Notes: generated from the letters alone by a model not told the origin. DNA of 64,000 nucleotides from Mucilaginibacter terrae (GCF_031951985.1 NZ_JAVLVU010000001.1:2418001-2482000), one strand, 5' to 3'. Counted from the first letter of the stretch, positions 26,073 to 36,586 are shown. Made by a program: numbers and translations.

Positions 26073-28565
26073 TTAATTTACCATAAAAATCGCATTACTA
26101 AATAACAGCTTACCATTCTCCCAAAAACTGCGGAAAAGCGGATCATCGGTCAAATAAACTATGGAGCCACGACCTACATTCTCCACACCAAAAATCAAAC
26201 CGGTGCTAAGTTTGGCTTTTGCTTTTTCGCCGGCAAAGCCCGTTACATAGCTGTCCTTTTTAAACACGCCCACATTCACATTGCCATCGTCGAGGTAATC
26301 GTAAATTTCATCACCCAATTTAAGAGTGTAATAGTAGCTTGGATAGCCGTAGCCCAGCGGATGGGTATTATCTAAGTAAACCTTGTATATAGCTCCGGGT
26401 ACGTTGTTTTTGATCGATTCACGGTCGCGGCCATCATAGGGCGACAGGTCGGGCTTTTTACCGCCTTTATCCTCTTTCTTGTCATCTTTACTTTTCAAGG
26501 CGAAACCTTTTTTATCGGCAAACTGGTTGATGGCTCCTCCCATGGCAATAAGTTTACCGCCATCACTTATCCAGTTTTGTATACGCTCGACTGGGAAGTT
26601 GCTGTAACGTCCGTCGGGGAATATAGCCACGTCAAAATCGCTTAGTTTAATACGGCTTAAATCCTGGTAACGCACTACTGATACAGGATAGCCTATCTGC
26701 TGTTCAAAAAAGTGCCATACCTCGCCCATGTCATTGGCCGATACGCCCTCGCCCGATACCAGCATCACTCTCGGCTTGGTAATAAAACCAACGGCGCTCG
26801 AACCCAAATCAGCACCTTTATCAACAAAACCGGTGCTGATGGGAGTAAGCGTGCGGCCCAAGGCCACTGCCGTTTCGTTAACCACTTTATCAAAATCAGC
26901 CCGGGTATTACCGGCGCGGGTAATAATTAACGAGCCTGCGGTAAATTTTTTTCCACCCATTTCAAATGCTTGTGAGGCCGAACGTATTTTGATTCCCTTT
27001 TGCAGTAAAGCCGTCATAAACTTTACATCCTGTACCGATTGCCACCCGGATACATACGCATAAGCGCCCGAATTGGCAATGCCAGGTGCCGGTTTAGCAG
27101 TAGGCGTAGTGCTTACAGGTTTTATTGACTCAGTAAGACCATAAGCCTTTAATCCGTAGGCGTAAGGTAACGACCAAGCTGTTATATCGTAAGTATTTGA
27201 ATCGGCCACAAAGGTTTTAGGCTCCAGCAACACCGTTAGTAAAACCGCTTTAGGCTGATAGGCATTCACGATCATATCGCCTGCATTAACATTATAGCTT
27301 TCGTATTTGCCATTAAAATAGTTGTAACCGTTCACCGTTTTGTTAACGCCGTAGCCGTATTTAATCAAATTTTTATCAAACAATTCGGCCAGCTTAGCCA
27401 GTTTGTCGGGGTTATCATTTTTAATAATGTAAGTTTTATACGCCCCTGGTGGATTGCTGCGGCTATTATCAAAATACTTTTTGTACTCATCCAGCATCTT
27501 TTGATTATTATTTGATGCGGTTTCAATAGTGCTCAAGCCGTTAGAGTGATGGTGGGCAATACGGTCGGTAAGGGTTAGGGTATCGCCGCTGCGCATAGTA
27601 ACTGCCAAACCACCAGCCGGGCCTCCACCCTGCTCGTAGGTCATACCAATTGAGCCATTGTAAAGCGGGTAAGTATCACCGTATGATGGGTACAGCAGAT
27701 CGAACACTTCCTTAGTAAAATACAGCCAGCCATTCTGGTCAAAATATTTGGCATTGTTTTTACCAATAGTGGTTTGAAAATCACGCTGCCATGGGGTAAT
27801 ATCCTTGTGGAATGGCTCTGCCGCAGGTGCAAAATAATACGGGTTATTAAATCCCTGCTCGTGAAAATCAACATGAATTTGCGGCAGCCACTTGTTATAT
27901 AAAGCTACACGTGCTTGAACTTCTTTTTGTGTTTGCCATGCCCAGTCACGATTTAAGTCAAAATAATAGTGGTTTACCCTGCCGCCCGGCCAAGGCTCCA
28001 TGTGCTCGCGCGATGAGGCGTTTGGATCGGGGTTAATACCGCGCATCTGGTTATAAAAGTTCACGTAACGGTCGCGTCCATCAGGGTTTAAGCAAGGATC
28101 GATAACCACTACAGTATTTTTCAGCCAAGCCTGTGTACGGCTGTTGGCAGGGTTAATCATATCATACAAAGTTTGCATGGCGGCCTCGCTGCTGCTGGGT
28201 TCGTTACCGTGTACGTTATAGCTTAACCAAACTATGCCCGGTGCATTGCTTAATGTTGCAGGCCCATTGCTTAAACCGGCCAAATGCAGGTTATGCTCAC
28301 GCACTTCTTCTAACCGGGCTAAGTTTTCCTCACTGCCAACAAAAGCTACCATTAACGGCCTGCCTTCATTAGTTGAACCATACTGTAGCAATTTTACTTT
28401 TTTAGATGTTTGCGCAGCATACTTAAAGTACTCGGCAATGCGGTAATGGTAGGTGTACTGGCTTCCCAATGGGTAACCTAAAAACTCAGATGGCGATTTC
28501 AGCGCCTGGGCAAATGCAACACAGGTAATGCTCAAAAAAAGTAGTAGAGCGTATAATTTCTTCAT
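26073..28565 (-). CDS. M14 family zinc carboxypeptidase, secreted
   Basis: This 830-aa exported peptidase has a signal peptide (1-19, ending AFA). The catalytic domain (about 25-350) has the zinc motif SYNVHGNEPSSSEA (His and Glu of HxxE), FDLNRDWAWQTQKE, and HVDFHEQG for the third zinc ligand region. YEQGGGPAGG follows at the expected place for the catalytic Glu. The long C-terminal half includes an amidotransferase-like Rossmann segment (PRVMLVSGEGVSANDMGEVWHF). Large M14 proteins of this build in Bacteroidota are predicted extracellular or periplasmic peptidases. It is divergent from the T9SS gene. Confidence 0.85.
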   Translation of the reverse strand: MKKLYALLLFLSITCVAFAQALKSPSEFLGYPLGSQYTYHYRIAEYFKYAAQTSKKVKLLQYGSTNEGRPLMVAFVGSEENLARLEEVREHNLHLAGLSNGPATLSNAPGIVWLSYNVHGNEPSSSEAAMQTLYDMINPANSRTQAWLKNTVVVIDPCLNPDGRDRYVNFYNQMRGINPDPNASSREHMEPWPGGRVNHYYFDLNRDWAWQTQKEVQARVALYNKWLPQIHVDFHEQGFNNPYYFAPAAEPFHKDITPWQRDFQTTIGKNNAKYFDQNGWLYFTKEVFDLLYPSYGDTYPLYNGSIGMTYEQGGGPAGGLAVTMRSGDTLTLTDRIAHHHSNGLSTIETASNNNQKMLDEYKKYFDNSRSNPPGAYKTYIIKNDNPDKLAKLAELFDKNLIKYGYGVNKTVNGYNYFNGKYESYNVNAGDMIVNAYQPKAVLLTVLLEPKTFVADSNTYDITAWSLPYAYGLKAYGLTESIKPVSTTPTAKPAPGIANSGAYAYVSGWQSVQDVKFMTALLQKGIKIRSASQAFEMGGKKFTAGSLIITRAGNTRADFDKVVNETAVALGRTLTPISTGFVDKGADLGSSAVGFITKPRVMLVSGEGVSANDMGEVWHFFEQQIGYPVSVVRYQDLSRIKLSDFDVAIFPDGRYSNFPVERIQNWISDGGKLIAMGGAINQFADKKGFALKSKDDKKEDKGGKKPDLSPYDGRDRESIKNNVPGAIYKVYLDNTHPLGYGYPSYYYTLKLGDEIYDYLDDGNVNVGVFKKDSYVTGFAGEKAKAKLSTGLIFGVENVGRGSIVYLTDDPLFRSFWENGKLLFSNAIFMVN

Positions 28566-28686
28566 ATAAACGTTATATCTCCCTAATCTAATAAAGTATT
28601 TTATTAAATTAGGCTAACGGTAAATGCTATCGGCATTTTTACGATATATTTTAGTAGATTTCGGCAATCTAAGCCCCCTTTGATTA

Positions 28687-31284
28687 GTGTTATTGCTACG
28701 TTACCTGCTGTTAATTATTTTCACAAATCTGCTCATGAATGCCTTCGCTCAGCAGGATGTTGAATTTCACCTGAATGCTCATTTATTGCAAGGAAAAAAT
28801 ATCATAAAAGTTAAAAGAGATTTTAATGACCCCTACTTATGGGTGTTAGCGCAGAACAATGAGGTTTTTCGTATTAATAGTATTGATAATACTGTTACTA
28901 ATTATACCGCCTTTTTTAACATTTACAACAACTTTAACCTTATTGATATTGCAGGGGTAAATAAAGATACCGTGTTTGTGGCAACTAACTCACCGAATGT
29001 AATTGCCTATAATAACGGAACAATTAGATTTATTGGTGTAAATAATGGCTTAACAGGCAACGTACATTCATTAGGTGTAGATTATTCAGGTTCGTATTTA
29101 GATAATCTCACGCGAAGGATTCCATCAAACCACAGCATTAGTATAGCCACCGCAACCGGAATGCACCATTATGATTACCGACAGCAAGTTATGCTTCCCG
29201 GATCGTCAAATGTGCCAACGACCGTGTATGAAGCTACATATAGGGCAGAAATGGTTAGGGCCACCGAGGCCGGCAATTTCCCCGGACTGCCATTTAATTA
29301 CCCTGCATTTGCCTTGTCATTAGGCACCTATGGTGGTTACTTATATTATGGCGGAGCTTATGGAACAATTAATACAGCTTATTATACCGAATACCCGGCA
29401 CGTCCTGGTATTGGATTTATGAATTTTTACTGGGGTACAGAAAATGGTTTATTTCAAAATGGCACCGCATATTCAAATAATCCAAATTCACCACAGAAAC
29501 ATTATCTGGATGGGATAAATGTAAATAAAATCACATCATTGTATGGACTAAAGAGTTTTGGAACCCCTCAAAATGAAGGACTTATAAAAGAAATTCTTTT
29601 AGTTGCAACGGATAAAGGATTGTATTTCAGCAATTCGGGATACGGAAAATTCAGCACAGGTCCACTCAATGTTTACGATTTCTATTTTTATGCTGATATT
29701 GGTAATATCAAAATTAACCACGTAACTTCAAACAATGTTGTTAATACAAGCCCCGTATGTGAGGATGGCGTTTGGGTGGCATCGGTAAATGGCCTTTATC
29801 TTTTAAAGCCCGACTTTGGTAAATATATAAATCCGCAGCAATACCAAGCAATACAATTCCAAAATCAACCATTTACAGTTACTCAACGCGACATTTGTTC
29901 CGGTACAACAACTACTGCCACTGTTAATTCCATTTCTTATTCAGGAAACAGTATTCAATGGTATAAAGACGGTGTGCAACTACCTGCGCAAAGTGGTACA
30001 GATCTCATTATTGATAAATCAGGAGACTATTATGCCGTTTTGTACGATCCTTGTTCAACTTTTCATGTTGAAAGTAATCATCTTAAAGTAAATGTAATTT
30101 CAAGCCCAACGGCTGACTTATTATATCCCGACCTGATACAGGCTTGCAGTGGTTCAACCATTAATCTGGCAATTGCAACTAATCCAAATTTTCAATACCG
30201 ATGGTACAAAGACGGAGCGTTAACCGGCAACATTACAGGTTCGCTTAATACAACACAATCGGGGAAGTTTAAATATGAAGTAAGTGCCTGTTCAGGCAAT
30301 TGGATTTCGTCAAAAGAAGTTGAGGTTAAATTTATAAACCTGGCCTCGCCTGTTATTAATTCCGATAAAACGGCTTACTGTATAGGCGAAATAGCCACTT
30401 TATCTGTAAACGTTTCACAAAGCCCTGATTATGATATTAACTGGCTCTACAACGGGGCACCGTTAGCAGGAAAGCTAAATTCAACAAGCATAAGTACCAC
30501 CGATGCAGGCACTTACAACGTTTATTTATCCAGTAAAATTTTGAACTGTACAGGCCCCCCTTCGGGTAAAGCCATAAGTTTTGATGCCATACCTACATTA
30601 AGTATTCAACAGAGTAGCAATACCACGTTTTGTAACGGCGAAACCGTAAACTTAAAGGCTACCTACAGTAACGGTAATATAAAATGGTCTACCGGTGAAA
30701 CCTCTGATAACATCTCGGTTACAACATCCGGATCATACTCGGCCACTGTAAAAACTGCTGCCGGGTGTGAATTTAATCAAAGCATAAATGTTAATTTTTT
30801 ACCTAATCCTGTAATTAGCATTCCGGATGCAAGGTTGTGCGAGTACTCGCGCGAGCAAATAACTTTAACCGCACCAGCGGGCTTTGCTAAATATATATGG
30901 AATGGCATAGCCGGCTCACGTAACTTTGTAACCAATAAATCGGGGGTTGTAACTTTGGTTGTTACCGACGCAAATGGCTGCAAAGCCTCTGAAAGTATAA
31001 CCATCAACAATTACTGTAAAGACATTTTACTACCTAATACCTTTACACCCAATGGCGATGGTGTAAATGATACCTGGCAAATCATAGGCTTAAGTAGCGA
31101 CCTTAGCACTTTGGTAAAAGTTTTTAATCGTAATGGTGAAATGGTGTTTGAAAGCCGCGGCTATCCAACAGCCTGGAACGGCCAGCACAAAGGAAAAAAA
31201 TTACCGGCTGGCGCTTATTACTACATCATAAGCACCAGAAGCAGTAAGCAAGTTTTAAGTGGTTCGGTTACCATCATTTATTAA
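28687..31284 (+). CDS. T9SS-exported protein with gliding motility-associated C-terminal domain
   Basis: This 865-aa protein uses a GTG start giving MLLLRYLLLIIFTNLLMNAFA as signal peptide. Residues 30-400 look like a WD/propeller-type repeat region. Four or so Ig-like domains (about 410-760) follow, each with a Cys pair and the motif IQWYKDGVQLP or FQYRWYKDGAL. The last 85 residues are a type-B T9SS sorting domain: LLPNTFTPNGDGVNDTWQI, VKVFNRNGEMVFES, YPTAWNG and LPAGAYYYII. It is predicted to be secreted to or through the cell surface; the function is unknown, possibly adhesion. recQ follows on the same strand after 38 bp. Confidence 0.85.
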   Translation: MLLLRYLLLIIFTNLLMNAFAQQDVEFHLNAHLLQGKNIIKVKRDFNDPYLWVLAQNNEVFRINSIDNTVTNYTAFFNIYNNFNLIDIAGVNKDTVFVATNSPNVIAYNNGTIRFIGVNNGLTGNVHSLGVDYSGSYLDNLTRRIPSNHSISIATATGMHHYDYRQQVMLPGSSNVPTTVYEATYRAEMVRATEAGNFPGLPFNYPAFALSLGTYGGYLYYGGAYGTINTAYYTEYPARPGIGFMNFYWGTENGLFQNGTAYSNNPNSPQKHYLDGINVNKITSLYGLKSFGTPQNEGLIKEILLVATDKGLYFSNSGYGKFSTGPLNVYDFYFYADIGNIKINHVTSNNVVNTSPVCEDGVWVASVNGLYLLKPDFGKYINPQQYQAIQFQNQPFTVTQRDICSGTTTTATVNSISYSGNSIQWYKDGVQLPAQSGTDLIIDKSGDYYAVLYDPCSTFHVESNHLKVNVISSPTADLLYPDLIQACSGSTINLAIATNPNFQYRWYKDGALTGNITGSLNTTQSGKFKYEVSACSGNWISSKEVEVKFINLASPVINSDKTAYCIGEIATLSVNVSQSPDYDINWLYNGAPLAGKLNSTSISTTDAGTYNVYLSSKILNCTGPPSGKAISFDAIPTLSIQQSSNTTFCNGETVNLKATYSNGNIKWSTGETSDNISVTTSGSYSATVKTAAGCEFNQSINVNFLPNPVISIPDARLCEYSREQITLTAPAGFAKYIWNGIAGSRNFVTNKSGVVTLVVTDANGCKASESITINNYCKDILLPNTFTPNGDGVNDTWQIIGLSSDLSTLVKVFNRNGEMVFESRGYPTAWNGQHKGKKLPAGAYYYIISTRSSKQVLSGSVTIIY

Positions 31285-31322
31285 TTTGTGTCAAACTCAA
31301 TAACTTTACTACCTTCATTATA

Positions 31323-33470
31323 ATGACCCCATCAGAGGCACTACATAAATACTACGGCTATACCAAATTTCGCCACCAGCAAGAGGCTATTATTCAACAG
31401 GTTTTAAGCGGGGGCGATGCATTGGTGCTGATGCCTACGGGTGGAGGTAAATCATTATGCTACCAGTTGCCTGCGGTTTTACTGCCGGGGTTAACCATCG
31501 TTATATCGCCATTAATAGCCCTGATGAAAGACCAGGTAGACAGCCTGAACCTCACTGGTATACCGGCGGCTTACCTCAATTCAACCCAAAACAGCGGTGA
31601 GCAGCAGAATATTATAAGCCGGTTAAAATCAGGCAAAATCAAGCTTTTATACCTTGCCCCCGAACGCCTTTTTAGTTCAGAAAGCAGGCTGGTAAGCTTC
31701 CTTAAATCATTAACGGTTAGCTTGATTGCTATTGACGAGGCACATTGTATTTCGCACTGGGGGCACGATTTCAGGCCGGAGTACCTGATGCTGGCTCATT
31801 TTAAAACTGAGTTTCCGTTAATACCGGTTATTGCCCTCACCGCTACGGCCGATAAGCTTACCCAGCAGGACATCAAAGATAAACTTGCCCTGCATAACCC
31901 GGCCGAGTTTGTATCCTCATTTAACCGGCCCAATATTAGTTACACCGTTGCGCCTAAAAAGAACAGCTTTGACCAGTTACTTAAATTTTTAGATAAGCAT
32001 AAAGACGATTCGGGTATTATCTATTGCCTTTCGCGCCAGGGCACCGAAGATTTGGCGGCCAACCTGCGGGCACAAGGCTACCAGGCCGATGCCTATCATG
32101 CCGGACTAACCGTTGAAACCAAATCCCGCAACCAGGATAAGTTTTTGCGCGATGAGGTAAAGATCATGGTGGCTACTATTGCCTTTGGCATGGGCATCAA
32201 CAAATCGAACGTGCGCTATGTGGTGCATTATGATTTACCCAAGAATATTGAAGGCTATTACCAGGAAACCGGTCGTGCCGGGCGTGATGGGCTGCCGTCG
32301 GAAGCGCTCCTATTCTTTTCGGCCGGGGATGTGTTTAAGCTACAAGGGTTTGCCCGGGTTGAAGGCAACGAAGAGCAAAGCCGTATTATGCTTAAAAAGC
32401 TGGATGATATGGCCAAATACTGCAAGCTGCAAACTTGCAGGCGCCAATACCTAATGCATTATTTTAATGAGCCATTCCCCGATAATTGTGGCTCGTGTGA
32501 TGTTTGTTTAACCGAGTTTAAAAAATTTGACGGTACGATATTAGCCCAAAAAGCATTATCGGCCGTGGTAAGACTGAACCAGCGTTTCGGCACCAATTAT
32601 GTGATCGATCTGCTGCGCGGATCGCGGAGCGAGAAGATACGCGAGGAGCATAAACGACTTAAAACCTATGGTATAGGCAAGGACGTAAGCAAAGCCGACT
32701 GGCAACTCTATATAGCTCAATTGGTAACCCAAGGATTATTGCAGGTTACCGAGGATGATTACCCGGTGCTCAAACTCACCCCGGCAAGCGATGCCGTTTT
32801 AAAAGGCCAGCAAACCGTAGAATTCATATTAGTTGAAAACGTGGAAACCTCCACCGAAATACAGGTTCCGATTTATGAGGCCGGTTTGTTGCAAGACCTC
32901 AAATCCATCCGCTACAACCTGGCCATGGGCGAGAACGTGCCGGCTTACCTCATTGTATCTGATGCCACCTTACTCGAAATTGCTACCTATCTGCCGCAAA
33001 CACCTAATGAGCTAAGCCGTATTTCGGGCTTTGGCGAGGTAAAGCTGGTGCGCTATGGCGATGCCTTTTTGCAGGCTACGCTGGCTTACTGCCATCAGCA
33101 TAACTTAAAATCATTGATTGATGCCAAGCAGGTTAAACGTGCTTCAAAATCCAGGGCAGCAAAAGCATCGGGACCAACGGCTACGCAGCGCGAAAGTTTT
33201 GACTTATACCGTGCCGGGTTAAGTATCAGCGATATTGCCAAACAGCGCAACCTATCGCCAACCACTGTTGAGAGCCACCTGTGCAACTTTATACAAAGCG
33301 GCGAAATGAACGTAAGCGAACTGGTAGCTTCCGAAAAAATGCCTGCCATAAAAGATGCCATTGAAAGCTACGGTGCCGACCGCCTCTCCCCTCTCAAAGA
33401 GATTTTAGGTGAGGGTTACACCTATGCCGAAATTAAAGCCGTGGTAAGCTGGATGAAACGGGAAGATTAG
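31323..33470 (+). CDS. recQ: ATP-dependent DNA helicase RecQ
   Basis: This 715-aa cytoplasmic 3'-5' helicase acts in recombination and replication repair. It has Walker A PTGGGKSLCYQLP (Lys43) and DEAHCISHWGHDFRPEY near residue 138. Motif VI is near 322 (QETGRAGRDG). The zinc-binding RQC region follows with cysteines in CKLQTC and CGSCDVC (about 362-395). An HRDC domain (about 515-590) and a C-terminal helix-turn-helix (QRESFDLYRAGLSISDIAKQRNLSPTTVESHL, about 620-660) are also present. It may have its own promoter: TTTG at 31285 and TACCTTCA at 31310. Confidence 0.95.
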   Translation: MTPSEALHKYYGYTKFRHQQEAIIQQVLSGGDALVLMPTGGGKSLCYQLPAVLLPGLTIVISPLIALMKDQVDSLNLTGIPAAYLNSTQNSGEQQNIISRLKSGKIKLLYLAPERLFSSESRLVSFLKSLTVSLIAIDEAHCISHWGHDFRPEYLMLAHFKTEFPLIPVIALTATADKLTQQDIKDKLALHNPAEFVSSFNRPNISYTVAPKKNSFDQLLKFLDKHKDDSGIIYCLSRQGTEDLAANLRAQGYQADAYHAGLTVETKSRNQDKFLRDEVKIMVATIAFGMGINKSNVRYVVHYDLPKNIEGYYQETGRAGRDGLPSEALLFFSAGDVFKLQGFARVEGNEEQSRIMLKKLDDMAKYCKLQTCRRQYLMHYFNEPFPDNCGSCDVCLTEFKKFDGTILAQKALSAVVRLNQRFGTNYVIDLLRGSRSEKIREEHKRLKTYGIGKDVSKADWQLYIAQLVTQGLLQVTEDDYPVLKLTPASDAVLKGQQTVEFILVENVETSTEIQVPIYEAGLLQDLKSIRYNLAMGENVPAYLIVSDATLLEIATYLPQTPNELSRISGFGEVKLVRYGDAFLQATLAYCHQHNLKSLIDAKQVKRASKSRAAKASGPTATQRESFDLYRAGLSISDIAKQRNLSPTTVESHLCNFIQSGEMNVSELVASEKMPAIKDAIESYGADRLSPLKEILGEGYTYAEIKAVVSWMKRED

Positions 33471-33565
33471 GGAGCGGAGGTATTGGAGCGAAGAGCGGGA
33501 TTTTTTAGAGACCTGTTTTCTCTCTCTCTTCGCTCCTGTATCTTCGTAACTGATCCCCCCGCTCC
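33471..33565. repeat. Nested inverted repeats after recQ
   Basis: The inner perfect 11-bp arms GGAGCGAAGAG (33485-33495) and CTCTTCGCTCC (33526-33536) lie inside outer 7-bp arms GGAGCGG/CCGCTCC (33471-33477 and 33559-33565). There is no U tail. It fills most of the gap between recQ and the convergent YceI gene; nothing else was seen there. Confidence 0.5.
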
Positions 33566-33693
33566 TCTTTTACTTTCTCTTCTGAAAACCGCGAAATCAC
33601 CCCGTTTTTTCCGTAGTGTTCAATTTAGTGCTTCATAAACACGTTGCACCCTTAACACTGGCATTATCCTGTCACTATCTTTTAAAATCAAGC

Positions 33694-34317
33694 CTACCGG
33701 GTAAACACCATTTTTAGTGTAATGGGTACTTCGCCAACCATAATCTTGTTTTTAATTTTATTTTCTAAAGTTGTCACTAATTCCCACGGCTTGGGTTTGG
33801 CTTGCGGCGGAGATTGCAAATCTATATGCCATATTAGCCGGTCTATCACAAGTGCGGCAGTGGCTATAATATTGCCTCCCTTTTTCTTCAGAGTGGCTGT
33901 AAACTCAATAGGGTTGGTAATACCCTTTATGGTAAGGTCGCCGTTTACTTTGTATTTATCTGTTTTGCCAATCTGGGTTATGGTTAAAACCCTCATGGTT
34001 GAGGTTGGGTACTTATCTATATCAAAAAAGCCCGGCTTCCGGAGTTCCTGGTCAACCTTTTGATTATCGGCTGCCTTCTCATGGTCTTCGCTCCTGATGC
34101 TGTTCATATCCATACTAAACACACCATTAACAGGCTGCCCGGCAGATGAATAAATAAGTGTGCCCGAGCTAAACAGCAGGTAACCGTAATGGCCTCCCAT
34201 AGTTTGGCGGGTGTTCCATAAAACTTTACTTTTACTTACATCTAACTGGTAAGCCTGTTGCGCATAGGCCGAAGCCTGGATAACAAGTAACAGGATAATT
34301 AAGTGTTTTTTTATCAT
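33694..34317 (-). CDS. YceI family protein
   Basis: This 207-aa periplasmic lipocalin-like protein has a signal peptide (1-19, ending AYA). The YceI features are YQLDVSKSKVLWNTRQTMGGHYGYL at the start, FSMDMNSIRS, FFDIDKYPTSTMRVL, and the closing VPITLKMVFTR. YceI proteins bind polyisoprenoid or other lipids; some respond to osmotic or acid stress. It is divergent from the winged-helix regulator gene, with 102 bp between them. Confidence 0.85.
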   Translation of the reverse strand: MIKKHLIILLLVIQASAYAQQAYQLDVSKSKVLWNTRQTMGGHYGYLLFSSGTLIYSSAGQPVNGVFSMDMNSIRSEDHEKAADNQKVDQELRKPGFFDIDKYPTSTMRVLTITQIGKTDKYKVNGDLTIKGITNPIEFTATLKKKGGNIIATAALVIDRLIWHIDLQSPPQAKPKPWELVTTLENKIKNKIMVGEVPITLKMVFTR

Positions 34318-34380
34318 AGCTCATGTTGTTTTGATTAGGGCAAACCTACTCAGCCACAGTAGTATAGATATTATAAACAT

Positions 34381-34410
34381 TGTAAATTAAAGTGTAAAAT
34401 ATGTAAATTA
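34381..34410 (+). promoter_or_regulatory. TGTAAATTA direct repeats upstream of the winged-helix regulator
   Basis: TGTAAATTA (34381), TGTAAAATA (34393) and TGTAAATTA (34402) are repeated on the plus strand, 10-40 bp before the ATG at 34420. Direct repeats are typical targets for OmpR-type winged helices. This could be an autoregulatory site, or plain A/T-rich promoter DNA. Confidence 0.3.
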
Positions 34411-34419
34411 AGCCCGGGT

Positions 34420-35328
34420 ATGAGCATTATCAATTTAATCAAGCGCATTGGCGCACAAAATCAATACATGGTGGCACTATGCTGCCTGTTGTTTACAGCT
34501 CTTACCTGCGTTGCATTTAGCTTTAACACTAATGATAATTTTGATAAATTGCGCCAGCAGGTACTGATCCGCAATATTGGGCATGAAGTGTTATTACAAT
34601 CGGGCGATAGCACCTCGCGGGTATTGCCGGTAACCCAACCTGCTGATAACGAGTATAGGTTGAGGTTTGAAAACGAGTTTACTTTTCAAACAGATTCGCT
34701 GGTAAAAATTGTAAAGCGTTCGTTGGCCAAAAGTAACTTTAGCCATAATTACATTGTTAACGTTTTAAATTGCTCAAACGGGCAGGTAATTTTTGGTTAC
34801 GCTATTTTTAAAAATGAGCAAAACAATATCATACCCTGTTCGGGGCGTAAGCAGCCCAAAAGCTGTTATTTGATCAGCATAAAATTTGAGCATGCCGGCT
34901 TTACTGCCCGCGAAGGAGGGTACTTACTTAGCGGACTACCATTAATTGCTTTATTGGGTTTTGTTATACTAAGATCTGGCAAAATACAGCCCCCTAAAAT
35001 CAACCCCGATGTTATTGAAAACAAAGCCCTTGTTTTGGGCAATACCGTTTTCGATTTCACCAACAAACTCATTATAACAGCAGGCATAACAACACCCCTT
35101 ACTGCTAAAGAGAACAAACTGCTGCTAATTTTTGCACAAGCACCTCAGGCTATTATTGAACGAAACCGCTTGCAAAAAGAGCTTTGGGAAGACGAAGGTG
35201 TTATTGTTGGCCGAAGCCTGGATATGTTTATTTCCAAACTCCGCAAAAAACTGGAGCATGATTCATCGGTACACCTGGTGAATATTCATGGTAGAGGGTA
35301 TAGATTAGAGATTGCGAAGCAGGTATAA
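34420..35328 (+). CDS. Membrane-anchored OmpR-type winged-helix transcriptional regulator
   Basis: In this 302-aa protein, a first transmembrane segment (about 17-36) is followed by an extracytoplasmic domain (37-165) with several cysteines (LNCSNG, IIPCSGRKQPKSC). A second transmembrane segment is at about 168-185 (GLPLIALLGFVIL). A cytoplasmic winged helix-turn-helix (205-300) closes the protein, with LTAKENKLLLIFAQAPQAIIERNRLQKELW and VHLVNIHGRGYRLEI typical of OmpR/PhoB effectors. It is probably a one-component sensor that regulates genes directly from the membrane. The order is the reverse of ToxR/CadC, where the DNA-binding domain is N-terminal. Targets may include the divergent YceI gene. 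Confidence 0.8.
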   Translation: MSIINLIKRIGAQNQYMVALCCLLFTALTCVAFSFNTNDNFDKLRQQVLIRNIGHEVLLQSGDSTSRVLPVTQPADNEYRLRFENEFTFQTDSLVKIVKRSLAKSNFSHNYIVNVLNCSNGQVIFGYAIFKNEQNNIIPCSGRKQPKSCYLISIKFEHAGFTAREGGYLLSGLPLIALLGFVILRSGKIQPPKINPDVIENKALVLGNTVFDFTNKLIITAGITTPLTAKENKLLLIFAQAPQAIIERNRLQKELWEDEGVIVGRSLDMFISKLRKKLEHDSSVHLVNIHGRGYRLEIAKQV

Positions 35329-35537
35329 CCTAACTGTATTAGACCTTCCGCTTTTTCAGTTATTGAAGCTACACAATAGTTAAATTAAAAGCTTTGGAAC
35401 TGCAGAATTACTGACTTGCATGGTGGGGTGACAACACCGACATAGGTTATATATAACTCAGATTATTAATTTAAAATAAATTTTATATTTCTCTATACTT
35501 TATTTAAACTTTTGATAATCAATCTTATCACAAATTC

Positions 35538-36586
35538 ATGAAACCTCTCAAACTCCTTACAACTATTTTAGTTTTAATTTTTGCTTGTGTAATGTTTTCT
35601 TGCAAAAAGTCGGATAGCGACTCAACATTACTCAAAAACAACTCGTCAACACCCGAAAGTTCAACTGTTGAAAGCTTTCCAAAATTAACCAACCTCACGC
35701 CTGCAGAGTCAGATAGTTTGAAACGAATGTTAAGGAACTATAAAACTAAACGTGCCGATTTAGTTGCCTATGCTAACAGCATCTTAAAGCCCGAATCATC
35801 AAATAATAGTTTTAAGGCTGGCAATAATTACAGAGTGAATGACCTTAATGACCCAACGGGAGATTCGGGAAATTTTGATGAATCAGAAACTACATCTTCA
35901 ATGGAATTCTCACCAATGTATTATGAATCAAACGCAGAATTTGACGGCATAACGGATTGGGATGACGAACTCTATTACAATCCCTATGGGCCGTCTTTCT
36001 ATTTAGATGTTCCCAAATTTTATATGAAGCATACGACGGGTGGTACTTTGCCTGGAAGAGGTGTATTTGTTACTGTTGAAGTACCTATAGAATACCGGTT
36101 TAGATTTAATCAATTGCCTCCATATAATTCTTATTATTATATCAATACAATGTCTTACCAATACACATCAACCAGAAAACCTAAAATGTACCTATCGGAA
36201 TACTTGGCCAATTAACGGTAGTAAATGAGGAGTTGTCGTTTAACTATTATGGTACACCAGGGGAGTATGCGGGGCATGCAAATATCAGGGTTCAAGAAAA
36301 CAGAACAATAGTTTACACATCTACAGGAGAAAAAAAGGTAGAGGTAACACCTGTGACCATAGGGGGCACAACTTCATCTGGAGCAACTATCACCCAAACC
36401 AAGAATATACAAAATTATTTTAACTATGACTGTGACTTTATATTTTTTGGAACCAACACTGGTTATTATGGGAGTGCGCAAGATTACAACCTTCATGGCT
36501 TGGGTATGGGGTTCCATCAACTGCTGAAACCTATTATCGGAACAACCTCTGAAGTGATCACTTTTACCGGTTTAAACAGAAATTAA
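35538..36586 (+). pseudogene. Hypothetical lipoprotein, frameshifted
   Basis: ATG 35538 opens a lipoprotein signal (VLIFACVMFSCKKSDSDS). The frame stays open to TAA 36215, ending RKPKMYLSEYLAN. A second frame then runs to 36586; read upstream, it gives VPIGILGQLTVVNEELSFNYYGTPGEYAG. Adding one A to the A4 run at 36183-36186 joins them as RKPKNVPIGILGQL, an intact protein of about 349 aa. Similar composition on both sides supports one gene. The C-terminal part has the look of a metalloprotease-like or adhesin-like domain, but no motif is certain. Its stop overlaps the next start (TAATG). Confidence 0.6.
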
